This document shows, piece after piece, positions 1 to 8,892 of a stretch of DNA of 64,000 bases. Numbering within the stretch: position 1 is the stretch's first letter; the number at the start of each line of letters is the position of its first letter. The position numbers were made by a program, and so were the translations under genes. Below the pieces are notes generated by a model, which worked only from the letters and a program-made list of their open reading frames with translations, did no database searches and was not told the DNA's origin. Source of the stretch: an uncultured Granulosicoccus sp. (GTDB lineage Bacteria; Pseudomonadota; Gammaproteobacteria; Granulosicoccales; Granulosicoccaceae); assembly GCA_947495035.1 (NCBI GenBank), contig CANLXI010000020.1, forward strand, positions 62,001 through 126,000, given 5' to 3'.

Positions 1-1796
1 ATGTTGACCGATCCGCCTTCGTCCCGGGTATTCAATGCCGAGGCAAACGCTCTTTCGGTGCGTGCATTTCCCAGAAAACGGGCAACCAGAGTCTCCAGAT
101 CACCCACCGATGCATGCCCTGGCAACGAGTCGGCATCAAGCCGTCGGCCACCATCGGCGAAGACACCGACGAAACGTTCTGCCTGAACGCGCTCGATCAC
201 CGAGCGGGTTCCGAACAGGGACAGAACGACCAGCAACCCCGCATTGGCCAGCATGCTCCAGAACAGTGAATGGGTGATGGCGTCGAGTCCTGTCAGGCCG
301 AACAGGTGATAGGGGTGGAGCAGAGCGATACCGAATGGCCCGTCGGTAACGAAGCTCTTCGGCAGCCAGCCTGCCTGCGCGAATTCCGGCAATAGCAGGG
401 TATAGAGCCAGACGGCGAAGCCGGCACTGATCCCGGCAATGGCGCCCACTCGACTGGCAGCCTTCCAGTAGAGTCCGAACAGCACGGCAGGCGCAAACTG
501 TGCCACGGCGCAGAAGGACACCAGACCGATGGTCACCAGGGCATAGGACTCCCCGATCAGGTAGAAGTGCAGATAGCCGAGCAGCAGAATGACGAGAATC
601 GTCACCCGCCGTATGCGCATCAGTGTTCGTCCGGCATCGAGCCGGGTCGTGAACGATCGACCTCGTGTCCGTAGTAATACAGGCATGAGCAGATCGTTCG
701 AGACCATGGTGGTGAGGGCGATGGTGGCGACAATGACCATGCCGGTTGCCGCCGAGAGTCCGCCGAGAAAGACAAACAGTGCCAGCATGCTGTGCTGCTC
801 GGCCAGTGGTAGTGTCAGTACATAGAAGTCGGGATCGACGCTGCCGGTCGGGAAGCGCATTTCCCCGGCAAAGGCAAGTGGTAGCACAAACAGGTTGATG
901 ATCAGCAGGTACAGCGGGAACATCCACATGGCACGGCGCACATGGTTTTCATCAACGTTCTCGATCACGGCCATGTGAAATTGCCGTGGCAGGAACATGA
1001 CGGCCACCATCGATAGCAGGGTCAATGACAACCAGCTGGTGTACCCCCCCGGCAGGCTTTCGGTTCTCGTCAGGGCATGCAGTTGTGGATCGTTCATGGC
1101 CTGCCGGAACACGTCCCCCGGGCCATCGAAGAGGCTGAAGCTTACCCAGAGTCCGACGGCGAGGAAAGCGACAAGCTTGAACAGCGACTCGAAGGCAACG
1201 GCTGCGACCATGCCTTCATGGCGTTGCGTGATATCCACATTGCGCGCACCGAACAGGATGGTGAAAGCGGCCAGCGCCAGCGCGATCCAGAAGGCGGTGT
1301 CCTGCCAGGGTAGCTCACGAACAGTCGCAGTCATGTTGCCCAGTTCGGGATAATCGCGCAGGACGACATAGCTGGTTGAAATCGCCTTCAGTTGCAGCGA
1401 TATGTAGGGCAGGATGCCGATGACGGCAACGACGGTAACGAGTCCGCCAAGCAGCGCGCTCTTGCCATAGCGCGAGGCGATGAAGTCTGCAATGGAGTTC
1501 AGTCGTTGCAGGTGGGAAATGCGAATGATCTTGCGGAGCACGAACCACCAGGTGGCCGCCATCAGGGTCGGTCCCAGATAGATGGGCAGAAAACCCATGC
1601 CTGTATTGGCGGCGCGGCCGACGCTGCCGTAGTAGGTCCAGGCCGTGCAATACACGGCAAGAGACAAGGTATACACATAGGGATTGGCAATGAGGCTTCG
1701 GTCGGCCGCGGCTGTTCGTTCGCCAAGATGTGCAATCACGAACAGCACGCCCAGATAGCCCAGTGAGGCGAACAGGATGAGGCTACCGGACAGCAT
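1..1796 (-). CDS. SSS-family transporter-linked sensor kinase (CbrA-like), partial
   Basis: The reading frame is open from the ATG at 1796 to the window edge (598 codons). The N-terminus is a multi-helix sodium/solute symporter domain. It carries signatures I associate with CbrA-like kinases: LAVYCTAWTYYGSVGRAA, FLPIYLGPTL and SIADFIASRYGKS. After the last helices comes a soluble linker (ERVQAERFVGVFADGG, ending near the edge at LNTRDEGGSVN), where PAS, HisKA and ATPase domains would follow. The kinase half is outside the window, so it is inferred from family architecture. The start shares one base with the stop of the small membrane protein upstream (TGATG), which implies translational coupling. 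It probably senses or transports a carbon or nitrogen solute. Confidence 0.85.
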   Translation of the reverse strand, partial: MLSGSLILFASLGYLGVLFVIAHLGERTAAADRSLIANPYVYTLSLAVYCTAWTYYGSVGRAANTGMGFLPIYLGPTLMAATWWFVLRKIIRISHLQRLNSIADFIASRYGKSALLGGLVTVVAVIGILPYISLQLKAISTSYVVLRDYPELGNMTATVRELPWQDTAFWIALALAAFTILFGARNVDITQRHEGMVAAVAFESLFKLVAFLAVGLWVSFSLFDGPGDVFRQAMNDPQLHALTRTESLPGGYTSWLSLTLLSMVAVMFLPRQFHMAVIENVDENHVRRAMWMFPLYLLIINLFVLPLAFAGEMRFPTGSVDPDFYVLTLPLAEQHSMLALFVFLGGLSAATGMVIVATIALTTMVSNDLLMPVLLRTRGRSFTTRLDAGRTLMRIRRVTILVILLLGYLHFYLIGESYALVTIGLVSFCAVAQFAPAVLFGLYWKAASRVGAIAGISAGFAVWLYTLLLPEFAQAGWLPKSFVTDGPFGIALLHPYHLFGLTGLDAITHSLFWSMLANAGLLVVLSLFGTRSVIERVQAERFVGVFADGGRRLDADSLPGHASVGDLETLVARFLGNARTERAFASALNTRDEGGSVN

Positions 1797-2149
1797 CAAT
1801 CGTCCATCGGGTGACGCTGGCCAGTTGCCGGTGTCTCGATATCGCTGGCCGAGTCGGTGTCAACGCTATCGTCATTGCCTGTATGATCTTGCCGCGTTCT
1901 TGCGGAGCGACCTGCAAAGGCACTGTTCGGCGCGTTTCGGCGAACGCCAGGTTGACTGCGGCGCTCGACCAGCGCAGCCAATCCTGCGATCAGTAGCGCC
2001 CAGACAACGAGGACATGCAGGAAAGGCAGGGGAATGCCGAACACCATGGCATCTCGATCGAACAATGAGAGCAGAGGGTAATTCAGGGCGAGAAGCCCGA
2101 TGATGGCCAGAGCACTGAAACCTGCACCCGACTCCCAGGCCGGTCTCAC
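1796..2149 (-). CDS. small two-helix membrane protein upstream of the symporter-kinase
   Basis: This 117-residue protein has two hydrophobic helices (about residues 10-28 and 40-60) and then a charged, polar tail of about 55 residues. It overlaps the response regulator before it by 4 bases (ATGA) and the symporter-kinase after it by 1 base. Its position matches the small hydrophobic CbrX-type proteins that precede cbrA in pseudomonads and act through translational coupling. That parallel rests on position and topology, not on sequence I could align. It may be a small accessory subunit of the symporter domain. Confidence 0.6.
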   Translation of the reverse strand: MRPAWESGAGFSALAIIGLLALNYPLLSLFDRDAMVFGIPLPFLHVLVVWALLIAGLAALVERRSQPGVRRNAPNSAFAGRSARTRQDHTGNDDSVDTDSASDIETPATGQRHPMDD

Positions 2150-2517
2150 GCGTCACCAAGTAACGATTCGACCCGCTGGACCAGTTCCCGGGTGGAGAAC
2201 GGTTTGGTCAGGTAATCGTTGGCCCCGGCGGCCATGCCTTTCTCGCGTTCGATCTCCCGCCCTCTGGCCGTGAGCATGAGCACGAGAACTCCGCAGGTTT
2301 TCTCGTTGGCACGAAGCGTCGAACAGACAGTGTAGCCATCGAGCGATGGCAGGTTCACATCAAGCAGAATCAGGTCGGGTAGTTGTTCGGCTACGGCATC
2401 CAGAGCATCCTGTCCATCCCCTACGGAGCGTACGGAATGACCCGCCTGCTTCATCAGGAATTCCAGAGAGAGGGCGATGTTGCGTTCGTCCTCGACAATG
2501 AGTATGTCATGCGCCAT
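2146..2517 (-). CDS. single-domain response regulator (CheY-like)
   Basis: The 123-residue protein is a complete receiver domain and nothing else. The acidic pocket is E9-D10, the phosphoacceptor is D53 in LILLDVNLP, T83 is the switch residue and K105 lies in DYLTKPF. With no output domain it should act by protein contact or in a phosphorelay. It follows the LuxR-type regulator on the same strand after an 80-base gap and overlaps the small membrane gene by 4 bases, so it probably belongs with the symporter-kinase at its 3' side. Confidence 0.9.
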   Translation of the reverse strand: MAHDILIVEDERNIALSLEFLMKQAGHSVRSVGDGQDALDAVAEQLPDLILLDVNLPSLDGYTVCSTLRANEKTCGVLVLMLTARGREIEREKGMAAGANDYLTKPFSTRELVQRVESLLGDA

Positions 2518-2596
2518 GCAATGAGTATACTGCGCAGGGAGTTCGCGTGCACATCTGCTTGCGACGGGGTTATCGGTCGGCTCTGCGGGCGGAAAG

Positions 2597-3484
2597 TCAG
2601 TCCTGCGTCGAGATGAAATTCTGATTGGCCAGCGCGGCGGCGGCGGTGCGTGTCTCCACCCCCAGCTTGGTGAAGGTATGCTCCAGGTGCTTGTTCACGG
2701 TGCGTGGACTGATCCCGAGAATATCGGCAATTTCCCGGTCAGTCTTGCCCTTGGCTATCCAGGACAATACCTCGGTTTCTCGTGGCGTCAGCGCTGCTCT
2801 GGATACTCTGTCCCTGGCTTTGCTGCTGGCAGTCTGTGGCCGGATCAACAGCAGCGTTTCGCCATTGGTGGTATCCCCCAATGCTCTGATGCACAGATTC
2901 GTGGTGTTTTCCTTGAGCAGGTTCGCCCACCATGTGGAATCATTCATGTTGTCCGTACCGATCTCGAGCCTTTGCAGTATCGGTTCGACGCCAGGTGAGC
3001 ACCAGACCGATTGACTGTGTACATCCAGCCGTACAATGGCCAGACCCGCCTTGTCGATGGCGGTGTGAGCCAGCCTGATCTCTCTTGCGCTGACAATGTG
3101 TGCCCGCAGCCTGGCCAGAATCTCGACTTCCCGGATGGGCTTGATGACGTAATCGACACCCCCCGCATCGAAGCCCTGCAGCACGTCGGACGTGTCTGAC
3201 AGACCCGTCATGAACAGGATGGGAATATGTGCCCAGAGGGGGTTGGTCTTGATCCGTCTGCAGGTATCAAAGCCTGATAGTCCCGGCATGATGGCATCCA
3301 GCAGGATCGCATCCGGGCTTGTGTGTTGCAGGCGAAGGATGGCGCTGGCACCGTCGCGCGCAACCAGTACGGTGTATCCCGCTTTCTCCAGCGTGTCGTA
3401 AAGCAGCCGCAGACTGCCGGGCTCATCGTCGACAATCAGCACCACTGCGTCGCGAGTCTGTGAATCCTGCCTATTCGAGTTCAT
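2597..3484 (-). CDS. LuxR/NarL-type response regulator
   Basis: The 295-residue protein has an N-terminal receiver domain (acidic pocket D19-D20, phosphoacceptor D63, lysine in DYVIKPI). A middle segment of about 90 residues is not clearly assigned. The C-terminus is a LuxR-type helix-turn-helix with the signatures LTPRETEVLSWIAKGKTDREIA and SPRTVNKHLEHTFTKLG. The start overlaps the end of the NCS1-permease kinase by 14 bases, so it is the likely partner of that kinase. The formamidase operon reads away from the same control region and is a natural candidate target; that is inference. Confidence 0.9.
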   Translation of the reverse strand: MNSNRQDSQTRDAVVLIVDDEPGSLRLLYDTLEKAGYTVLVARDGASAILRLQHTSPDAILLDAIMPGLSGFDTCRRIKTNPLWAHIPILFMTGLSDTSDVLQGFDAGGVDYVIKPIREVEILARLRAHIVSAREIRLAHTAIDKAGLAIVRLDVHSQSVWCSPGVEPILQRLEIGTDNMNDSTWWANLLKENTTNLCIRALGDTTNGETLLLIRPQTASSKARDRVSRAALTPRETEVLSWIAKGKTDREIADILGISPRTVNKHLEHTFTKLGVETRTAAAALANQNFISTQD

Positions 3485-6400
3485 TGTCCGCTCTCATGAG
3501 TGCGTCTTCGAGGCGATCGAGTTCGAAATTCTGCAGCCACCGGCGCGCGGTGTTGCACGACGGCGTCAGTGTCGAATCCTCATCTTCCAGTTCATCAAGC
3601 AGGTGTTGCAGAGCTCTGACGTTGCCAGCCCGCGCCTGATGCAGCAGAGCCTGTCTGGCCCTGTCATCGAAGGTGAAGTCATGTGTTGTACCGGGGGGTG
3701 TCCTTCCGACTGTTGGTGTCAGCGGCGCCGAGCGATGGATCCATTCGAGGCCGATCTCGCTTTTCAAGGCGGCACGCAGTTCGGATTCCAAAACAGGCTT
3801 GGCCACGAATGCACTGGCGTCAATGCTTGCCATCCTGGCCTCGTGATCACCGAGTACGTCGGCCGATACGATGATGATGGGCAATGTGTTGAAACCCCGT
3901 TCACGAATCTGCCGAGCAGTCTCCCAGCCGTCCGGTTCCCCCATGCTCAGATCCAGCAGGATGGCATCCGGCAAGGGCTCTTGCAGTTGATCCAGACATT
4001 CCTGCCCCCCGGCCGCTTCCTTGATCGTGAATCCCAGTGGACTGAGCAGGGCCGTCAGCATCTGTCTCTGTACAGCCTGATCATCGACGATCAGCAAGGT
4101 GCGTGCAGGGCCACTGTAAGCCATGATCTCCGGCTCGGACTCCTCTTCGGTCGTACAGGTATCGCTCAACACCAGTGGTAGACAGACCTCGAACACACTC
4201 CCGCCTTTCAGTTCACTGCTCAGGTGCAGTTGTCCATCCATGAGATGAATCAGCTTTTCGGTGATGGCCAAGCCAAGTCCGGCACCCGGTTCGCCGAGTA
4301 TTCGGCCAGCAGCGCCGCGTTCGAATGGCTGGAAGATGCGCTCCTGATCGTGTTGCGAGATGCCGATACCGGAATCGATGACACGGAGGACCAGTCTGTC
4401 ATCTCTGGTTCCCGTGTCAAGTGTGACGGTGCCGGTATCCGTGAACCTGACCGCATTGGTCAGTAGATTGATCAGAATCTGCCGCAATCGTTTCGCGTCG
4501 GCCAGAATGAAGTCCGGCGTTTCCGTGGAGTCCAGATGCTCCAGTCTCAGATTCTTCTCCTGGGCCAGGGGACGTATCATCTGCAATATTTCTTCGAAGA
4601 ATACCGGTAGATGCAGTGATGCGGGTTCGAGTCTCACTCTGTCCGCTTCGATACGGGCCAGATCCAGTAATTCATTGATCAGGTCGAGCTGGTGCTCACC
4701 GCTCTTGCGTATCGTGTCCACCGCCTGGCGCTGGGATTCTCCCAGGCTGGAATCGTGCAACAGAATCTGTGAGTAGCCCAGAATTCCATTCAAGGGGGAA
4801 CGCAATTCGTGAGAAATGCCTGCAACATAGCGGGTTTTCGCCTCATTGGCCTGTTCGGCCCTCTCCTTGGCACGCTGCAAGGCGGCATCCGTCAGACGGT
4901 GTGCTTCGCTTTCCTGGGTCAGCAGTTCGTTCTGCCGGTTCAGCTCGTACTGCGCCATGCGACGACCTTCCTTGCCCAGCACGGTCCACCAGCTGGATAT
5001 GGCGGCAACGATCAACAACAATACGGCCATTTCGACAAACAGGCCCGAGATCAGGACATGTTGATCCGAGGTGAGAGGTCTCGACTCTGCCTGAAGATAG
5101 ACCAGGCCGAGTACCGCGCCGAATATGGTGCATTGCGACAGAAGGACAACCAGGTAGCTACCCACACGGCGGTGAACCAGATTGGCAGACGTGTTGGGCA
5201 AGAGGACGCCGAACATGCGCTGCACCCAGCGTGAGGGGGGTGGATGCGACTTGCACATGTCATGGCAACGTGATTCCAGTGTGCAGCACAGCGAGCAGAT
5301 CCATGAGCCATAGGCGGGACATTGCACCATGTCGTCGGATTCGAAGCTGTTATCGCAGACCGAGCAGTGCAGAATTGCCCCACGTGGTACCACTGCCTCT
5401 TCCTGGCGGGCAATATAGAAACGACTGTGCGTGAGCAGGGCCAATAGCGGCGTCATGACAAAGGTACTGCCCAGTGCAATGAAAGGCGCAAAGGCCTGCG
5501 CCACGTCGCCCCATATGCCCAGTTGTGCTACTGCAGCAATGATGGCTGAAATGATCATCGAACCGATCCCCACCGGATTGAAATCATGCAAGTGGGCTCG
5601 TTTGAATTCGATGCCTGACGGGCTCAGGCCCAGCGGCTTGTTGATGACCAGATCGGCCACCAGGGTCCCGATCCAGGCAACGGCGATGATGCTGTACAGG
5701 CTCAGCACGTGTTCGAGGGATTCGAATATGCCAAGCGTGATGATCAGCACCGCAATCAGGCAGTTGAAGACCAGCCACACGACTCTCCCGGGATGGCTGT
5801 AGGTGAGGCGTGCAAAGAAATTCGACCAGGCCAGAGAGCCGGCGTAGGCGTTGACGATATTGATCTTGATCTGGGACACGACCACGAAGGTCAGCGTTGC
5901 CAACAGGACGAGGTCGGTGTTGCTGAAGACATGCGAGAATGCTGCAAGGTACAGACGTGTCGGTTCCATTGCCTCCTCGATCGAGCCGCCGGCCTCCAGC
6001 AGCATGAATGCCAGAAACGCTCCGCCGAGAATCTTCAGGGCACCTGGAATGATCCATCCGGGGCCGGCGAGTATGACGGCGGCCCACCAGCGGCCGCTGT
6101 TGGATTCCGTCTTTTCAGGAAGGAATCTGAGGAAGTCGACCTGTTCGCCAATCTGTACGATCAGGGCAAAGGCGATCGCGGCGGCGGCTGCGAACTGCAA
6201 GGGTTCAAACCCGCCACTGTCCGATTCGGCGCCGCTGAATCGAGTGAAGGCGCTGTAGTGCTGTGGTTCCGTCAACAGGATGATCAGGTAGGGAAGAACC
6301 AGCAGCAAGAGCCACGGTATCTGGGACCACAGTTGTATACGTGAGATGAGGCTGATGCCGCGTGCTACCAGCGGTACGATGATCAGGGAACTGATCACGT

Positions 6401-6866
6401 ACCAGAGCCACAGCGGCAAGGGTATCAACATCTGCAGTGCCGTGGCGAGAATGGCGGCCTCGAAGGCGAAAAAGATGATGGTGAAGGAGGCGTAGACGAG
6501 TGAGCTGATGGTGGAACCCAGGTAGCCGAATCCGGCGCCGCGAGTCAGCAGATCCATATCCAGGCCATGACGCGCTGCGTAATAGCTGATCGGCAGCCCG
6601 GTCAGGAATATGATGATGGCAACAACCGCGATGGCCCAAACGGTATTCACGAACCCGTAACCGAGTACCATGGCCGCGCCGATGGCTTCCAGCGCAAGAA
6701 ACGAGGCGGCACCGAATGCCGTGTTGCCAACGCGCCATATCGAGAACTTCCGTACGCTACGTGCCGTGTAGCGAAGCGCATAGTCTTCCATGGACTCGTC
6801 TGCCACCCAGCCGTTGTATTTTCGCCTGATGGGGAAAATCTGCTGGGGGACACGTTGGATAGTCAT
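3471..6866 (-). CDS. NCS1-type permease fused to hybrid histidine kinase
   Basis: This is a 1131-residue chimera. Residues about 40-480 form a nucleobase-cation-symport (cytosine/hydantoin permease) domain of about 12 helices. Residues about 494-538 form a cysteine cluster (CxxC, single C, CxxCC, CxxxC) that looks able to bind a metal. Two further helices and a coiled coil follow, then HisKA with the H-box GISHELRSPLNG (His near 682), an ATPase domain (IDSGIGIS, GAGLGLAI), and a receiver domain with the acceptor Asp in ILLDLSMGEPDGW (near 970). An 85-residue tail ends the protein. The architecture implies that a transported or bound amide, urea-like or nucleobase compound is read directly by the kinase. 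It overlaps the LuxR-type regulator gene by 14 bases and is divergent from the formamidase operon. Confidence 0.9.
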   Translation of the reverse strand: MTIQRVPQQIFPIRRKYNGWVADESMEDYALRYTARSVRKFSIWRVGNTAFGAASFLALEAIGAAMVLGYGFVNTVWAIAVVAIIIFLTGLPISYYAARHGLDMDLLTRGAGFGYLGSTISSLVYASFTIIFFAFEAAILATALQMLIPLPLWLWYVISSLIIVPLVARGISLISRIQLWSQIPWLLLLVLPYLIILLTEPQHYSAFTRFSGAESDSGGFEPLQFAAAAAIAFALIVQIGEQVDFLRFLPEKTESNSGRWWAAVILAGPGWIIPGALKILGGAFLAFMLLEAGGSIEEAMEPTRLYLAAFSHVFSNTDLVLLATLTFVVVSQIKINIVNAYAGSLAWSNFFARLTYSHPGRVVWLVFNCLIAVLIITLGIFESLEHVLSLYSIIAVAWIGTLVADLVINKPLGLSPSGIEFKRAHLHDFNPVGIGSMIISAIIAAVAQLGIWGDVAQAFAPFIALGSTFVMTPLLALLTHSRFYIARQEEAVVPRGAILHCSVCDNSFESDDMVQCPAYGSWICSLCCTLESRCHDMCKSHPPPSRWVQRMFGVLLPNTSANLVHRRVGSYLVVLLSQCTIFGAVLGLVYLQAESRPLTSDQHVLISGLFVEMAVLLLIVAAISSWWTVLGKEGRRMAQYELNRQNELLTQESEAHRLTDAALQRAKERAEQANEAKTRYVAGISHELRSPLNGILGYSQILLHDSSLGESQRQAVDTIRKSGEHQLDLINELLDLARIEADRVRLEPASLHLPVFFEEILQMIRPLAQEKNLRLEHLDSTETPDFILADAKRLRQILINLLTNAVRFTDTGTVTLDTGTRDDRLVLRVIDSGIGISQHDQERIFQPFERGAAGRILGEPGAGLGLAITEKLIHLMDGQLHLSSELKGGSVFEVCLPLVLSDTCTTEEESEPEIMAYSGPARTLLIVDDQAVQRQMLTALLSPLGFTIKEAAGGQECLDQLQEPLPDAILLDLSMGEPDGWETARQIRERGFNTLPIIIVSADVLGDHEARMASIDASAFVAKPVLESELRAALKSEIGLEWIHRSAPLTPTVGRTPPGTTHDFTFDDRARQALLHQARAGNVRALQHLLDELEDEDSTLTPSCNTARRWLQNFELDRLEDALMRADNELE

Positions 6867-7156
6867 GATGCTACCCGGGGTACGCGATGAAGGCTCATGG
6901 ATGAAATGTTCATTACCGACACATGACTGGGTTCTGGATTGTCTCCACTGACTGTATGCCAGGCAAGAGCTGCGTATCGAGTGTACGTAGATTGACGTAT
7001 TGTGTCACCGTACCGGCATTGGCAATACTCGATAGCGAAACAGCCAGTCAATGCGCCAGGCCGCGACTCCGGGCAATTTGCCCGTCACGCATGAATTGTC
7101 GCTGCGACCTGTCTGTTTCGACTCTCACCACACTCAGAAACCAGAAGAGGTATGCC
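6867..7156. promoter_or_regulatory. divergent control region between permease-kinase and formamidase genes
   Basis: This 290-base gap must hold the promoters of both transcription units. The clearest structure is an inverted repeat at 7070-7084, CGGGCA-ATT-TGCCCG, with perfect 6-base arms, 73 bases before the formamidase start. It is a candidate operator for the LuxR-type regulator or a stem in the leader. The formamidase start at 7157 has a good ribosome site (AGAAGAGG, 6 bases upstream). I found no convincing NtrC site or sigma-54 promoter here. Confidence 0.4.
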
Positions 7157-8389
7157 ATGGCCGATACACTGATCAAGGTTGACTTGAACAGCTCTCCTTA
7201 CGAAAACGAGAACGTTCACAATCGATGGCACCCGGACATTCCGATGGCGACCTGGGTCGAGCCGGGAGATGACTTCATACTGGAGACGTATGACTGGACG
7301 GGCGGTTTCATCAAGAACGATGACAGTGCCGATGATGTTCGTGACGTCGACCTGTCCACGGTGCATTTCCTCAGTGGCCCGGTTGGTGTGAAAGGCGCCG
7401 AAGCCGGTGACCTGCTGGTGGTCGAGTTGCTGGACATCGGCGCCAAGGAGGAGAGCATGTGGGGCTTCAATGGCTTCTTTTCCAAAACCAATGGCGGTGG
7501 TTTTCTGACCGATCACTATCCGGCTGCGCAGAAATCCATCTGGGACTTCGAAGGCATGTTCACCAAGTCAAGGCATGTCCCGGGGGTTCGTTATGCCGGA
7601 CTCATTCATCCCGGCCTGATCGGCTGTCTGCCGGATCCGGCACTGCTTGCCGACTGGAATGAAAGGGAAGTCGGGCTCATTGAGACCGATCCCGACAGGG
7701 TGCCACCGCTGGCCAATCCGCCATTTGCAGACACGGCTCACATGGGAAAGATGACCGGGGACGCAAGAGACAAGGCAGCATCCGAAGGTGCGCGGACGGT
7801 GCCGCCCCGCGAGCACGGCGGGAACTGCGATATCAAGGATCTGTCACGTGGCTCGAAGATCTATTTTCCGGTCTATGTGGACGGAGCGGGATTGTCCGTG
7901 GGAGATCTGCACTTCAGCCAGGGTGACGGTGAGATTACCTTCTGCGGCGCCATCGAGATGGCCGGCTGGGTTCACATGAAGGTATCCGTGATCAAGGGTG
8001 GCATGAAGACCTATGGGGTCAAGAACCCGCTGTTCAAACCCAGTCCGATTACCCCCCACTACGACGATTACATCATCTTTGAAGGGATATCCGTGGATGA
8101 ATCCGGCAAGCAGCACTATCTCGATGTCAATGTCGCCTATCGGCAGGCCTGCCTGAATGCGATCGAATACATGAAGAAGTTCGGTTACAGCGGCGCGCAG
8201 GCCTATTCGATTCTGGGAACGGCACCCGTGCAGGGACATATCAGCGGGGTCGTGGATATTCCCAATTCCTGTGCAACACTCTGGTTGCCTACCGGGATAT
8301 TCGACTTCGATATCAACCCGTCAGCGGCGGGTCCGGTCATTCAGGACTTCGGCGGCGTTTCCATGCCGATATCACCTGACAAGAACTGA
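7157..8389 (+). CDS. fmdA: formamidase (acetamidase/formamidase family)
   Basis: The 410-residue length is normal for FmdA formamidases, which hydrolyse formamide to formate and ammonia in the cytoplasm. Family signatures include NRWHPDIPMATWVEPGD near the N-terminus, DLSTVHFLSGPVGVKGAEAGD, the central REHGGNCDIKDLSRGSKIYFPV and GDLHFSQGDGEITFCGAIEM. The frame is open further upstream to 6923, but only the ATG at 7157 has a ribosome site (AGAAGAGG) and gives the family N-terminus. It is followed after 11 bases by fmdB and then by an amide channel, so the operon provides uptake and hydrolysis of a small amide. Confidence 0.95.
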   Translation: MADTLIKVDLNSSPYENENVHNRWHPDIPMATWVEPGDDFILETYDWTGGFIKNDDSADDVRDVDLSTVHFLSGPVGVKGAEAGDLLVVELLDIGAKEESMWGFNGFFSKTNGGGFLTDHYPAAQKSIWDFEGMFTKSRHVPGVRYAGLIHPGLIGCLPDPALLADWNEREVGLIETDPDRVPPLANPPFADTAHMGKMTGDARDKAASEGARTVPPREHGGNCDIKDLSRGSKIYFPVYVDGAGLSVGDLHFSQGDGEITFCGAIEMAGWVHMKVSVIKGGMKTYGVKNPLFKPSPITPHYDDYIIFEGISVDESGKQHYLDVNVAYRQACLNAIEYMKKFGYSGAQAYSILGTAPVQGHISGVVDIPNSCATLWLPTGIFDFDINPSAAGPVIQDFGGVSMPISPDKN

Positions 8390-8400
8390 GGTGATTCGCC

Positions 8401-8748
8401 ATGCCGGTCTATGACTATCTGTGCGACGAGTGCGGGCCTCGGGAGCTTCATCGAGCCTATGAGGATCGGGACAAGCCCCTGTGTTGCAATGATTGCGAAA
8501 CGCTGCTGAGAAGGGTCTGGTTGGCAGCGCCTCGACAAGCGCTTGTCTCATCTTCCTTGCGCAATGCCATGAGCACCAACGAACGCTCTTCCCATGAACC
8601 TCGCATGTCCCGGGACATGGATTCGGCCAGAGGAGCACATCCTCCGGGTTGTGGTTGCTGCTCGACTGGCAAGTCGGGAACGACCGTTACCGCCGCCAAT
8701 GGTGCCAAGTCCTTTCCGACCAAAAGGCCGTGGATGATCAGTCACTAG
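8401..8748 (+). CDS. fmdB: FmdB-type zinc-ribbon protein
   Basis: The 115-residue protein starts with the FmdB signature MPVYDYLCDECG and a second cysteine pair (LCCNDCETLLRR), giving a CxxC...CxxC zinc ribbon. The C-terminal half is polar, with a further small cysteine group (GCGCCSTG). Proteins of this family accompany formamidase and amidase genes and are thought to be regulatory, but their mechanism is not established. It starts 11 bases after the fmdA stop. Confidence 0.88.
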   Translation: MPVYDYLCDECGPRELHRAYEDRDKPLCCNDCETLLRRVWLAAPRQALVSSSLRNAMSTNERSSHEPRMSRDMDSARGAHPPGCGCCSTGKSGTTVTAANGAKSFPTKRPWMISH

Positions 8749-8796
8749 GCAGTTCCCGTTCCGACTCGGTTCAAGACCCTGACGGTTGGCAGGCCA

Positions 8797-8834
8797 GGCA
8801 GGTCGTGCAGGAGATCTCCCTTGCACGACTTGCC
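8797..8834 (+). promoter_or_regulatory. long RNA hairpin between fmdB and the amide channel gene
   Basis: The + strand can form a 13-base-pair stem: GGCAGGTCGTGCA (8797-8809) pairs with TGCACGACTTGCC (8822-8834), with one G-U pair. The 12-base loop contains the palindrome GGAGATCTCC. No T-run follows, so a simple terminator is unlikely. It may separate expression of the soluble genes from the membrane channel through RNA stability or partial read-through. Confidence 0.5.
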
Positions 8835-8892
8835 ATATCGGTGCGCTGACGCTGTCAGGCAGTGCCAATCATTCGCTTCTCGGAGAACTCAC

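Noticed and set aside
6923..7156. Longer start for formamidase
   Set aside because: The added 78 residues are Cys/Arg-rich, without homology, and the ribosome site is at 7143-7150.
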